64,000 nucleotides of DNA from Tenrec ecaudatus (GCF_050624435.1 NC_134539.1:147036025-147100024), one strand, 5' to 3'. Shown: positions 11,392 to 22,764, counted from the stretch's first letter. The notes: generated by a model from the letters alone, not told the origin. Numbers and translations: made by a program.

Positions 11392-11663
11392 CTGAAAGGA
11401 GATATCACAATGACTACACAGAAGACACATGGCCAAGAAACTTCTCGGAACTAGCACGGGGCAACCCAAGTCCCAACGATGCTCAACATATTCACTAATC
11501 CTGAATCCTGCCACGCGCTGCTTATGTAGGCTGCCAGTCCATCTAGTTGCAGGAAAGCACCAAGACCCAGTTCTTGAGCTCCCTTTTGTATTGAACAGGA
11601 GGGGAGCCTCTGCACCCCTTCTTTCCTCCAGCTGCCATGTCTGCATGAGGCGCCTCTCTGTAC

Positions 11664-11839
11664 CTAGAAATACCAAGCGCAGCTTCCTCTTTGTCTTGTC
11701 CTTTCACCGCTGCAAACAGCTCCAGGTGATCTTGCATCGTTAAGCTGGGCCACAGTGTGTTCTCCTGCGGACAGTATCCCAGGAACCCAATGCTGTCTTC
11801 TCGTGGCCTCGCTGACGGCGGTTTGCCTTGTAAAACCAC
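11664..11839 (-). CDS. ABCA10: ABCA10 visible exon 30: NBD2 Q-loop
   Basis: Residues 1316-1374: VVLQGKPPSARPREDSIGFL, then GYCPQENTLWPSLTMQDHLE and LFAAVKGQDKEEAALGISR. It has the longer insertion after VVLQG that human ABCA10 also has relative to ABCA8 and ABCA9. The Q-loop Gln is in GYCPQEN. Acceptor gtttcatgtag, donor gtacag. Confidence 0.97.
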
Positions 11840-11989
11840 CTACATGAAACATCCATCTGTCGGGTCCGTGCGTGGCTTTCCTGCCAACTTCCCTTCTCCC
11901 AATGGAGATGGAAGTGGCCTTTAAGGTGCAACATTTCTTGAACATGCAAGGACTATTTTACAGATTCTTTATCATTTTAAAGATCCTTT

Positions 11990-12150
11990 GGCTACCAAGT
12001 CTCCCTGCTATGGAGTAGATTCTGACTCATTGCAAACCTATAGGGCAGGTAGATTGCTCTTGAGGGTTTCAGAGAGAGCAATTGGTGGTTTCGAGCTGCT
12101 GACCTTGTGTTTAGTCGTCAAGTAGGTAAAAGCCACTGGGCCACAAGGAA
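11990..12150 (-). mobile_element. AfroSINE
   Basis: Shows 'ctgctatggagtagattctg actcattgcaaacc' and, after the body, 'gagctgctgaccttgtg'. It lies back-to-back with an oppositely oriented copy at 12,192, a potential inverted pair in the pre-mRNA. Confidence 0.7.
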
Positions 12151-12191
12151 TCCTTCTTTACTGACAAACAGGAATACCATACAGATACCCA

Positions 12192-12382
12192 AAGCAGCCT
12201 TGGTGGTATGGTGGATTATGCTTTGGACGACTGCTCACAAGGCTGGGAGTTTGAACCCGCCAGCTGCTCCTTGGGTGAAAGATGAGGCATTTTTACAGCC
12301 TGGGATACCCCCCAGAGGTAGCTCTACTCTGTCCTTTAGTGTTGCGGTGAGTCAGAATTGACTTCAAGGCAGTAAGAGAGGC
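12192..12382 (+). mobile_element. AfroSINE
   Basis: Head 'cagccttggtggtatggtgg', middle 'gtttgaacccgccagctgct', tail 'gcggtgagtcagaattgact'. It ends about 70 bp from the donor of exon 29. Confidence 0.8.
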
Positions 12383-12453
12383 AAAGATGCCATCAACATG
12401 AAAATGAAATTTCTCCTGGAGACGAGCACATGCGTCCTTCATGGGTCACCTAC

Positions 12454-12545
12454 CACGCCTGCCGTTGGCTTTGTGTCGCCCATGATCACTTTGATGGAAG
12501 TACTTTTACCAGCTCCATTGTGTCCCAGCAACCCCAAAATTTCCC
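12454..12545 (-). CDS. ABCA10: ABCA10 visible exon 29: NBD2 Walker A
   Basis: Residues 1285-1315: [20 protein letters not shown], then [10 protein letters not shown]. The P-loop GHNGAGKST is complete. Acceptor cttttttccag, donor gtaggt; it ends in phase 0. Confidence 0.97.
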
Positions 12546-12919
12546 CTGGAAAAAAGAGTCCTTATAAATACATGAAATTGAAAGGGTGACAAACCCAACT
12601 CACTCGACCCAGCGACATTTTGACAGAAATGCTTGGCTAACTTGATTCCGAGTTATAACTCTTTCATCACCGCCTTTGTTCAATTGGTTATGGGACATTT
12701 GGGGTGACATCCAAATACACGGATCTCCCTCGGCCTACACAGTTTCTTGCCATTTGAAATGGGATATGATTTTGAAGTAGAAAAGACATCGCTGCTGACA
12801 TGCCAGATATTTTTCATAATGATATGTGAACCAAGGGACCAGAAACTTCTAAGACCAGAAAGGCATCCTATTTATAGTGTTTAATCTAGAAACTGAGGAA
12901 CATCCCAAAGCCATTTCTC

Positions 12920-12963
12920 TCTCCCCGCCCCCCCCCTCCCTCCCGCTCTATCTCTATCTCTAT
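12920..12963. repeat. C-rich and CTATCT simple repeat next to the exon 28 donor
   Basis: A run of ten C's and a (CTCTAT)n stretch. In the transcript this is (ATAGAG)n followed by G-runs, starting a few nt past the weak gtttgg donor. Confidence 0.85.
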
Positions 12964-12969
12964 CCAAAC

Positions 12970-13084
12970 CTTTTTTAACACAGAAGGAAACATTTCTAAT
13001 GGCTAGCTTCGTCGTTCTTGTTGAGAAGCAGCTCTTCTTCTTCTTGTATTCTTTGCGTAAACAGCTTGCTATTATGACGGGTTT
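12970..13084 (-). CDS. ABCA10: ABCA10 visible exon 28: first strands of NBD2
   Basis: Residues 1247-1285: KPVIIASCLRKEYKKKKSCF, then STRTTKLAIRNVSFCVKKG. 'KKSCFSTR' and 'AIRNVSFCVKKG' match ABCA10, and the KEY tyrosine is the A-loop position. Acceptor catgttttccag. The donor gtttgg is weak but is followed by a long G-rich run. Confidence 0.96.
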
Positions 13085-13694
13085 CTGGAAAACATGAAGA
13101 AGTTCCAGTAGCCTCAGTACTTCTGATTCACCTTCCATTTCCTGACCTTCCATTTCCTGGGCCATTAACCCAACCAGATTTTGTGCCATTGGTAAATCAG
13201 CCTCTTTTTAGAAATAAAATATCCATATTTATGTGCAACAATGAAGATTGCTTTATAGACCACCATCAACATTAATTTGTCATCAGATATATTCCTCTTT
13301 CATTGTACTATATGGATAATTTCTCATGGTCCCCTTTGCTAATTTCATTGAGAATTTATTTCTTCTTGATGATGGTACAATATAAACTCATGAGCTTTTT
13401 CATGATACGCAGTTACTAATTACAGCTCCAGGGCTTTGCGAAATGAATTTATACATTTTACCCAATAGGTAGAATCCCGTTAGCTCTGTTGGAAAGAGAA
13501 ATCGAAAGTGGAGAGCCTGTCAGATTGAAATCCCCAAAAGAAGGAAAGAAGAGAAAAGGAAAGGGGGTGATGACGGGGGAAGAAGCTACATTGACAGCAT
13601 GGCTTGGCCTTGCCCTGCAACCAGAATGATGACAGAGACACAAGAAAATAAACAGAACCGCCAAGCAACTGCCCCCAGGCCGGGTTCTGTAGTG
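13085..13694. other. Intron between exons 27 and 28
   Basis: No repeat family or exon recognised. A purine-rich stretch lies around 13,535-13,585. Confidence 0.4.
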
Positions 13695-13721
13695 CCCTCG
13701 GTGTGGGTGTGACACCGAGGG
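13695..13721. repeat. Perfect 10-bp inverted repeat in an intron
   Basis: ccctcggtgt and acaccgaggg flank a 7-nt loop, about 14-20 nt downstream of the exon 27 donor in the transcript. Confidence 0.8.
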
Positions 13722-13740
13722 TCTGCTAACGCGTTCTCAC

Positions 13741-13861
13741 CTCATCCACACTTGGACTAGTGAGAGCATTTGCTGTGTTCACCCTTTCAGCCTGCACATC
13801 TTCATCCTCTTCTTCGGGCGCTTCTGGATTTGGCCGAGTCTCCCTGTTTCTTGGGGAGATT
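13741..13861 (-). CDS. ABCA10: ABCA10 visible exon 27: acidic linker before NBD2
   Basis: Residues 1206-1246: [20 protein letters not shown], then [20 protein letters not shown]. '[21 protein letters not shown]' matches ABCA10. Acceptor cttttctgtag, donor gtgaga. A perfect 10-bp hairpin lies about 14 nt inside the downstream intron. Confidence 0.96.
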
Positions 13862-14532
13862 CTACAGAAAAGATAATGTCAAAGGACCGTGCTGTACCAT
13901 CGCCACCGAGACAAGGTGCATCTTTGATTACTTTTCCTTTGTTTTAAATGAATATGGACTGATGAGCTTATTTCCATTTCCTTCGTTACGAAAACTCTTT
14001 TCTCAACCTGCAAGATCCCCCTGGGAGCCAACTGCCCCTCTCCTGGGGCAGCCCCTTGACCATTTCTTTGACTTTCTCTTATGTTTACAAAGTTTTACAA
14101 TCTGTTCACTACGTGTGTTCTTCTTCCTTTTAAGTTCTCTTCTGTATTATCGTCTTGGCTCCCTTTTAGTGTTACCGTCCTCCCAATCACCATTATCTTT
14201 CTGTTCTGTCTGTTCCACACCCTGTCCCACCCTCCAGTCTGCCTTTGCCTCTTTTATTCCAAGACTTATTCTGAACATATGCACAAATACACGTTCTGGT
14301 GTTTAACTACTGCTTGGAACTAAAACTCAAATAATCTAAAGTCAGAAGATTCTCATCTAAACGTTATAGACCCATCCTTGCATTCAATCTAATTCTGTTT
14401 CTTTCCCAGACAACACATTTCCCAGACTCCCTAGCAAACAGTGAACACATGCGTCTCAGTTGGTGTTAAATGTGCTGCCATACACATTAAACATTTGAAT
14501 TACATTCAGATGTCAATTGATTTTCTCCCAAC

Positions 14533-14624
14533 CTGAAAACTGGGTCTTTCCTCCTTACGTCACTTCCATATTTCATTTCCAGACATCTTAGAATAAAGAG
14601 GAAAAGGAGACTCTGAAGGCATGA
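14533..14624 (-). CDS. ABCA10: ABCA10 visible exon 26: TM12 and start of the linker to NBD2
   Basis: Residues 1176-1206: SCLQSLLFLFILRCLEMKYG (TM12), then SDVRRKDPVFR. 'FLFxxRCLEMKYG' and 'KDPVFR' are diagnostic. Acceptor cttgcctttag. The donor is gttggg, a poor match to the consensus, but it keeps frame; it ends in phase 2. Confidence 0.93.
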
Positions 14625-15206
14625 CTAAAGGCAAGAAAGAGAATCAGACTGGTGTTACCACGGTATTCCATGTTAAGGGGAAATATTTGCTTTGGTCAGA
14701 GATATGACTTTTTTATCACGGTGACGCATTCTTATAAAACCCTTACGTGGAGGGAGTTCTTCAAACTAACTTTACCATGAATACAACTAAAAACCCCAAG
14801 TTAAAACATTTTTTTAATGGAAAAGAAAAAGCTTTTTAAAAGCAGAGAAGAGCTGACAAAATTAGTAAGGGATGTGTAAGCCCAGTTTCAGTGCAGGCAG
14901 GAGACAGGCTGAGGGAGTCAGCTCTTGTCCCAGAGGTTTTTGAAAACCCCCAAACACTCATGTTTGAGTTTTTACGGCCTCACCAAGAACAAAAGACAAA
15001 TGTCTAAACTGCAGAGATTTCTCCCAGGCAGGAGTCAAATATGTGACCGGCTGTTTAATCAAGCTTGGGTCTTACCTACAGTCTCAGTAAAGGGTTAAAA
15101 AGCATCAGTAAGACTGCTCAGATATTGACCTTGAGAAGGGACCACAGTGGGTGAGAGCAGAAGCACAAGACAGACCAAATGCACATCCCCTGGAAAAGCC
15201 AAAGAG

Positions 15207-15345
15207 GACCCTTGGCGGCCAAGTGGTTAAAGCACTCGGCTGCTAACCGAAAGCTATGTCATCCCAAGCCAGCAGCTTGCTCTGAGGGAGAAGGCTGTGA
15301 CAGTGACTTCATCAGGATTGACAGCCCTGGAAGCCCTAGGGGGCC
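15207..15345 (+). mobile_element. AfroSINE with a clear tRNA-like head
   Basis: 'ggcggccaagtggttaaagc actcggctgctaacc' is the tRNA-like A-box side. The tail is short ('caggattgacagccctgg'). Confidence 0.75.
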
Positions 15346-16034
15346 GTTTTAATGCTTTCCTACAGGTCCACTGGGTGATAGAAATGACTCCAGAGCAGTG
15401 AACTTAGTTTTTTGGATGGTCCAAAGTAGTAGCCCACTGGTGACCCCTAGGAATTTAGCAGAAGCAAAGAACATGGCAATGCTATCTGAGAAACGGAACG
15501 CACTTATCTGGGCATTGATGTATGCATAGAGTTTGCTTTGAATAGAATGGAGAAGGCACACGTTGTGTAAAAAAAAATAGTGCAGGGAAAATTGGGTATC
15601 CTTAAAGAGAGAAATGAAATGGCTTTTCAAAACATGATAGGAAAATAAACCAATTTTAGTTCATTTAGGATATAAATGTGAAAGGAAGAATAGTTCGTAT
15701 TTAGAAGATTATATAAAATAATACCTTCCTGATCTCAAGGAAAGAAAATACTTCTTAAACATCCCAAATAAAAAATAATAATAATACTAAAATAATCACA
15801 TGAATAGACTTTTTGGGTAAAAAAATAGCTGATCAAACTTAATACATGTTTAGGGCCTTTTGATAAAATTTAAAGTTCATCTTTTATAAATCCTGAGAGA
15901 AAAAAAGAATGAACTCAACTTTTCTCACTCAGATTTTCAGAAAAAGATGAATTCTTCTTACAATAAATCAGTAAATAATATTTGTAATGGTAAAGCACTA
16001 TAAACAGTTTTCGTAAGATAGAAACAATACAAGC
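15346..16034. other. AT-rich intron sequence
   Basis: No exon seen. The minus-strand open frame at 15,349-15,630 has no ABCA similarity and no splice support. Confidence 0.4.
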
Positions 16035-16242
16035 ATGTCTGCTAACCCCTGCCACGAGGTCAATCCCAACTCAGAGGGACCCAAGGGGACAGACTAGAAC
16101 GGTCCCTGTGTGTTTCTGAGGCTGTAGAGCCTCACAGCAGTGGGGAGCCTCGTCATTCTCCTCCAAACCAACTGGGGAAGTCGATCTGCTTACTTTGTGG
16201 TCAGCAGCCCAACCAGTAACCCACTCTGCCACCCGAGCTTGA
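16035..16242 (-). mobile_element. AfroSINE
   Basis: 'aggtcaatcccaactcagag ggaccc' at the tail and 'ggcagagtgggttactggtt' at the head on the minus strand. Confidence 0.75.
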
Positions 16243-18587
16243 AGACTGTCTGCTAGAAACAGTATTAGTCAACGGCATTTCTTTCAGAGTGCAAACCCGT
16301 TGCACAAGGCAGGAACGTAAAATGCAATACATGCGTTCTGAATAGAAACGTGACTACGTGACAATAAAATGATTGTATAACTAGAAAAATGTACGCTCTG
16401 CATCTGGAAAGGGAAGCTGAGTAACGAGCACGTTTAGGAAGGGAAACAAATTTAATGATAAAAATCGCCCGCGAGCACGAATAAGGAGAATAAAGAACTT
16501 TTTTACAATGAAAACAAACTAATGTATGAAACAAAATAAGCTTCGGCAGAATTTTTAAAAATCGCAGCATATAAATAAGATTGAAGTTTTACTTGGTTGA
16601 ATGAAAATCAAAGCAGAGCGTATTTGACATCGCTATTTTAAAGCCACAAGTTCTGCAACGCATTAGCTAGGCCTCACCATGTCAAAAAAATCATCGACAT
16701 TCTGTTTCCTAGAACTTGATTCTTCAATTCGAATGCCACAGAACACTTTCAAGGGAGAACAATGATGTGGTCCTTGGCACTGTATAAAAAGCTTAGTAAT
16801 TAAACAGCGTAGCCTTTGCACCGACGTGAACCAATGAATCAGCAGGACAGAAGAATCCGTTTCATCTATAAAAATCATTTCAACACTGATAAAGATGCTC
16901 TTTCATCTCACAAATGATAAAATGAGTGTCCAGAAATGGCCTTCAGATGAACCGTCATAGGCCCAGCTGAGCAGGAAGCAGGCCAAGCCATTACAAGAGT
17001 CTCCTTCCCATGATTCCCCCCACAAGCTCCACAACTGTCCACACAAGCCAAAGACGTTCCCCATCACATTCAAACTTCCCAATCAGGATCTACGGTGCTT
17101 TCCCAAACCTAGTTATTAGCCACAGCCCCGGAGGGTATATTAGTCTGTGTGTTTGTTTGACTCTGTTTCTCTCTTCTGCTCTGACTTGCTTTTGTCCCTG
17201 GCTCCTCTCCCTGCCCCTTCTCTCCTGTCTCCCTATCCTTGGCTACCCTAATCTTCCTGCACCCCGATTCCTCGAGCTCCCTTCTAGTCTGGAGGAACAA
17301 GAACCCCCCACATGAGGAAACAGGAGTTGTGATCCATGCACATGACAGAAAGCAGTCAAATGCTGGATTTAGCAGAAAAGCACATAAAACACTTGTCTGT
17401 TTATTGCAGTAAAGGAAGTTATATTTGATAAACTAATGGAAACTATGACTCCGTAAGCAGGGAATTTCAATAGAGGAATAGAATTAAAAAAAAAGCCCAA
17501 AACACAAATTTGAAATTCTCTCGTGGAAGAGGACAAAATAAATAGGAAATTCAGTAAGAGAACCCCACACTAGATTTGAGATTACCGGAGACATCATTTA
17601 CTAATATAAAGGGATTCATAAAAGTGAGCTCTTCTTCAAAACCGGGAGGGGAAAACAGATGAAATAAAAATGAACAGACTCCTAAAGGACTCGTGGATGT
17701 CCAGCATTCCAACACACATGCAGTGCGAATCCCAGAAGAAATAAAGAGTAGGAACACACTTAAAGAAGTGATGATGGAAAACTTCCAAAAGTTGATGGGA
17801 AAAGTGAATCAATGGAATCCACTAACCCTGACAGAGTCACTGTAGATGTAGGAAAACTACTGACAGAATCACAGGTACGCTGTTGAAAACCAAAGAAAAG
17901 GAGAGACTATTGAGGAAAAGGAATCGTTACTTAGAGAGGGTCATTGGTACAATTCACAGCTGACTTCTTAATCAGAAACACAACACTGGGCAAGTGGGAG
18001 GACACGTCCTGAAGCTGAAAGAGATAGGAAATGGAAGAAAGCATAAAGAAAACTATCGCCCCTCACTGAAGATGAAATACATTCCCAGATTTTAGTGGTT
18101 GAAATTGAGAGTGAGAGAAAGAGACAGATAAATATGAAGCACATGCATTCTATAACGCAAGTTATTAAATATGCAAATAAACGGAACACACGGATAAATA
18201 GATCACTAAAGTTCACAAGTACAATCACTGCAGTTATCTTTACCACCACATGGAATTCCATATCAGTGAATAGGGAAAGAGCCTGGAGCAATACCTGAAA
18301 GCATTCTATGGGAGGAAGTTAGCCAGTGCTGATCTGGCTCAGAAAATGTCCCTACAATACTCTAGTCCTCTTATCTTGGCCGGAGGCAACCCCGGCAGTA
18401 AAAAAATTCCACATGGCATAGACTCAGAAAAGAGGAGGACCACGCCAACAACTCTGTGCTGCATGTGAGTGAAGGACAGAACTCTCTATTAACGTCCATG
18501 TATTTTTGTTATGTAAGCCACGGCTGCATTCTCTCTAACAATCTATGTCCGAGTGGAACAAGTGTATGCCTTTGGCATGCTTAGTAA
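16243..18587. other. Long intron stretch, no exon recognised
   Basis: Both strands were read for ABCA residues and none fit. The open frames at 16,265-16,570, 16,663-16,878 and 17,010-17,315 lack motifs. An A-rich stretch lies near 17,490. Confidence 0.4.
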
Positions 18588-18795
18588 GAGGAGCCTTGGT
18601 GATGGAGTGGTGATGCCCCCCGCTGCAGCTCAGAAGATGCACAGGTTCAAGCCACCAGCCATGTTCTGGGAGAAAGTGTTGTCCGCTTCCAAGAAAGATG
18701 TACAGTCTTGGAAACGCCATGAGACAGCTCTACTCTGTCCAGGAGGGTTGCTATGCGTCAGAAAGGACTGGCCACCATGGGTTTTGATGTTTCAT
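18588..18795 (+). mobile_element. AfroSINE
   Basis: Head 'aggagccttggtgatggagt', middle 'gttcaagccaccagcc', tail 'ttgctatgcgtcagaaagg'. It lies about 170 bp from the donor of exon 25. Confidence 0.75.
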
Positions 18796-18964
18796 CCTAT
18801 CATGAGTGGTCAGCTAAATGTTCTCAGAATTACACTGAAATATAAAACATAATAAGAGTGGGTGTATTCAGTTGATGTACATTCTGCATGCTTTGAATAG
18901 ATCAAGCGTATCACATATCTACAAAGACTACATAATTCACACGCAGGTAAAAGTTTTTTCTTAC

Positions 18965-19039
18965 AATTAAGATGGTTGCGACCATGATTTTCACAGCTTC
19001 ATTGTTCGCATTGCTCTGATCTTCATGGTGGGTATAGAT
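18965..19039 (-). CDS. ABCA10: ABCA10 visible exon 25: extracellular loop before TM12
   Basis: Residues 1151-1175 (IYTHHEDQSNANNEAVKIMV, ATILI), a 75-nt exon. Sequence identity is weak. I place it by position, by the pattern '..N(E)V.K....TLI', by acceptor ttttgttcag and donor gtaaga, and by phase 0 at both ends. Confidence 0.85.
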
Positions 19040-19731
19040 CTGAACAAAAAAAAAACCAACAAAAAACCCAACAACAGGGAATAAATGGAAGTTTCTCTAT
19101 CTTATAAATATAAAATTCACATAATAAATGGTCCTACATTATACTTGATATTTCACCAGGCCCGAAAGAATTATCATAAATAGGGAGCGTAAAGGTTTGT
19201 TCTCTGACACCCAAATCTCTGGCTTTACATTCATCCTTCCTTGTTTATACCTTCCCATCATTGTTTGTTTTCAGCTTTAGTAACTCCACCCTTCCCTCTG
19301 CTTACTCATCACAATCCTAGAGAGATCAGGTGGGCACTCAGTGGTATGCTGTCAATAAATACAACGTGTTACATCTTCCAAGCCATCTTCTACGTTAGGG
19401 TAAGAAAGACCCATCCACAAAGACCTTCGGACATTCGCCAGAGTTAAAGTGGGGAACATCCTTCATCTTATGCTCAGATTGAGTTTCCCCTGAAAGAATA
19501 TTTTGTAAAGATAAAAAGTCCTAGTCTTTTCCCATACTTCCTTCTGGAATTCCTAAATTCCTCCTGCAGTTCATCATAGATTTATCATCCTCACTGTGAA
19601 TATGCATACCAGTCTTAGGGAACTTAACAGCATTGAATAACACCTAAGTTTCATATAATGCATCTACTCCATCCTTGGCAAATAATTATTTTAACGGGAT
19701 ACCCGATCAAGACCAATGAGACATTGCTTAC

Positions 19732-19851
19732 CAGTATCAAACACACAATAAATCCAAGTAAAATGCTGAGAGGCATGAAAATCATACATAAAATTATGGT
19801 GGTCAGTCTAAACGCATCATATATCATTATGAAGAATGTAATTATTGAAAT
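19732..19851 (-). CDS. ABCA10: ABCA10 visible exon 24: TM10-TM11
   Basis: Residues 1111-1150, almost entirely hydrophobic (ISIITFFIMIYDAFRLTTII, then LCMIFMPLSILLGFIVCLIL). 'ILCMIFxP' and 'LLG' align with human ABCA10. Acceptor ctttcctactag, donor gtaagc; phase 0 at both ends. Confidence 0.93.
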
Positions 19852-19924
19852 CTAGTAGGAAAGAAACCAGAGAAATTTCAGTTACTTCAGTTATATTTGC
19901 TATTTTAAGAGATTTCTTTTAAAT

Positions 19925-20118
19925 CAGTGGTTCTTAACCTTCCTAATGCCATGGTGACCCTTTAATATAGTTCTTCATGTGGTGGTAACCCGCAACCATA
20001 AAATTGTTTTGTTGCTACTTCATCACTGTAATTTTGTTACTATTATGAATCGGGCGATCCCTGGGCACGGGTCATTCCATCCCGAAAGAGGTCACGACCC
20101 ACAGGTTGAGAACCGCTG
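19925..20118. mobile_element. SPIN-type nonautonomous hAT element, copy 1
   Basis: 194 bp with terminal inverted repeats: cagtggttcttaacct at the left, aggttgagaaccgctg at the right. Flanking 8-mers are ttttaaat and ctctaaat, close to the NTCTARAN-like target preference I recall for SPIN. Internal landmark 'gaatcgggcga'. No transposase. Confidence 0.85.
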
Positions 20119-21680
20119 CTCTAAATCATTAGTGTTCACAGGTGATATTTCCATGTTCAATTTTAACCCTATGTACAATAAGAGTTATTCCTATAGGAAG
20201 TATTAAGCTATCACTACAAGAAATGCAATCACTAAGATCTGGTGTAAGTACTTTTACTCTAGTCCCTCTTCCCTTATCCCGTGACAATGGAGGAGAAAAG
20301 GGTTCTGAAAGAGTGGATTTACTTCGGCGTTTTCCATTCTGTTCCATTGGTGTATGTGTCTGTCATTGTTCCCTGTTTTGACCAGCCCCATAGAAAACTG
20401 GACCATGCAAACGCCAATCTCACAATCCCAAGACAAGAATTAGATGGTGCTCCACTACCATTATTAATTGCTCTGCAAGAGATCACTTTCGTATGTCTGA
20501 GTAGAGTGGGGCGAAAATGTCGAGCAAAACTTGAAATTATAACAAAGACCAGCCTCACAATTTGGATAGAGACTAGTAGAACCTCAGAGACTATGACCCT
20601 TAGGCAGCCCGTCAGGTCTAGAACTTCATCCACCCCCCGGTTCAATTTTCAGCCAACAGTAGAGCTGTTGAAGAAGAAGAAGAAGAAGAGTAGTGAAGTA
20701 TACACACCTGAAAAGACTCACCCTTTGAGATCCAGATGGCAGCATTGATCAAAAGGCTAAGTTTATAAGAAATGGGAAAGAAGAAGGAATGGAAACCGGA
20801 AACACGAGGAGGAAGGAGGGCAAGAGATGGTCCATTGAGAGGATTGCAATGAAAGATGAGAGGAAACATAATGTGTCTGTCTCCTCACCCAATTCAGAAT
20901 CAAAAGTTAAAAAAAAATATTAAGAGGCAGAAGAAAAGAGAACACACATGTTGTCACCTTTGCCACCCTCCATCCCTGCCATCGGGGGCATGCCTGGAAC
21001 GGGTTAGGGAAGTAAAGAAGAACTTTACACCATGCTACAGAGATGAAGTGATCTTTTGGACTTGACCGGCTATTTTTGTTGTTGTTGTTATTTTCTGAAA
21101 GGCGATCTAAGTAGCAGAATGAGATCATTTTAGTATCTGAGGGGATCAGAGAGCTATATAGCATCTGCTTAGATATCCACACGGGGCAGGGAGGGACAAG
21201 CAAGAGAATCTGTCTGGAAAAATAAACAAATCCATCCACACATCCATGTTTGTTTATAACTTTGCCTACATGGACCCTATTACACTTGAAGTTTCCAACA
21301 AGGAAAATTATTTCGAAAGAAAATGTCACTGGGTTCAGTAATTCCTGCCCCTCAAGTGTGGGGACTGCCCTCCTGATCCAGTCTTTCAGTTGTGACACGT
21401 CTGGATTCCTCTTGGTTTTTGTTTCTTTCTCAAGAAAGAGAAGCATAAAAACCAACCTCCAAGAACAAAGGAGGTGGAGGGAATGAAAGCTACTCAAAAA
21501 TACCTGGAATGGTGAGCATGGTTCAACATTCGTGGTGCTACAAAATTAATACCTTTATTTCTTTGAAGGAATGTCGATAGACCTAACGTTGCATTTAAAA
21601 ACACGAGCTTCAGGAAACTTCCATGTAAATGTACAGGTGAAGATGGGTACCCACACACACAATCATATATAGATACTTAC
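20119..21680. other. Intron between exons 23 and 24
   Basis: Contains a short GAA repeat (about 20,670-20,690) and a GTT repeat near 21,077. Open frames of up to 196 codons here have no recognised motifs. Confidence 0.4.
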
Positions 21681-21794
21681 AATAAAAAAGCCCAAAGACC
21701 AAAGGCCAGTATTTTCTCTCCCTTTGTGAAGCATGAAGGAAATCACATATGTGAAGAGGATAATAGAAGCCGTACAGCCAAATAAGCACACCAC
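21681..21794 (-). CDS. ABCA10: ABCA10 visible exon 23: TM10
   Basis: Residues 1073-1110: VVCLFGCTASIILFTYVISF (TM10), then MLHKGRENTGLWSLGFFI. The basic loop 'HKGREN' corresponds to 'RKxRKN' in paralogs. Acceptor cttattctcag, donor gtaagt; phase 0 at both ends. Confidence 0.96.
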
Positions 21795-22006
21795 CTGAGA
21801 ATAAGAGAAAGTATCAACAAGATGCCAGTGGGGGATGGGGGTGGGGGATGGGGTAGAGGTGGGGGGTGAAGAGCGAGGGAAAAGAATCCGATCTGAAAGC
21901 TCTCAGAAGACCTTTGACGGATGGCAAACCTTCACGCGAGTGAATTTTCGTTAGGTTTTGTTACTCGATTTGGCCTGGAGGGTGGAAGTGGGAGAGGAGC
22001 ACGTAC

Positions 22007-22177
22007 CGTGACAATCATGCATTTACTTAGAATGATAAAGTCTGAAATCATGAAATCTTGAATTAGAAATGCTGAAAGGAGAATCACATAGTACAATGGG
22101 ATGTCCACCAGGGCCCGTCCACACCAGTAGGCCGAAGGGTAGAGTCCTGAAATCCTCAACAGGAACTGGGTCTTTTT
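22007..22177 (-). CDS. ABCA10: ABCA10 visible exon 22: TM9
   Basis: Residues 1016-1072: KKTQFLLRISGLYPSAYWCG, then RALVDIPLYYVILLSAFLIQ (TM9). 'ISGLxPSAYWCGxALVDIPLY' is a strong ABCA10/ABCA6 block. Acceptor ttatgtcacag, donor gtacgt; phase 0 at both ends. Confidence 0.97.
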
Positions 22178-22764
22178 CTGTGACATAAAGAGACAGAGTA
22201 AATGAGAGAGTGAAACCCTAAACTGGAGAAGTATTTTGGTTATATGAAAATACAAATTTCCAATAAAAATTTAAAGTAGCATTTATAATAGCAGCCTGTT
22301 GGGGGGAGGGTGTCTATGTGGGTCAAACAATGACTCAGTTAATGAGTCACATGCATTTCTAGCCCAGTGTTACAAAGGGAGGACTATTCTCCCTGAGAAA
22401 ACAGGACCCCTGAGAGTCAGAGTCAGAGCGCATGCTCCCGGGGATCTGACCACTAACACAGGAAGGCATAGATGACCTATCTGTAAAGTGGACTCACCCT
22501 TTGGTGTCGATAAATGAAAATGACTACATTGTATTTTTTTAAGATCCCAGTGTGTGAAATACTAGTTACGAGCCTAGTATTGCATGCTATATTTCAATAC
22601 TCCAAATTCCCTCAGGAATTGTGATGTACCTGCAAAGCTATCCAGAAGAACCCCGTCTCCATCTCGGAAGTGGACTTAGCATGAATCCCTTTCAAGCTGA
22701 GGCGAGTTTAATGTGGTGTGTAGTCAACTTTTGACTTCATTGAAATTATAACTTATTTACTAGA

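Noticed and set aside
13770-14306. 178-codon plus-strand open frame
   Set aside because: Its start overlaps exon 27 in antisense and the rest is pyrimidine-rich intron, which gives a hydrophobic-looking translation.
15207-15245. tRNA gene
   Set aside because: The tRNA-like stretch is the head of an AfroSINE; it lacks a complete cloverleaf and is followed by the SINE body.
16663-16878. Possible extra exon or transposase fragment on the minus strand
   Set aside because: The translation ends with a Ser/Arg-rich stretch but matches no ABCA block, and exons 25 and 26 already join in phase without it.
20281-20748. 155-codon plus-strand open frame
   Set aside because: No motif; its Lys run comes from a GAA repeat.
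20907-21497. 196-codon minus-strand open frame on the same strand as the gene
   Set aside because: It lies in an intron between two exons whose phases already fit, shows no ABCA or transposon motif, and has an Asn run from a simple repeat.
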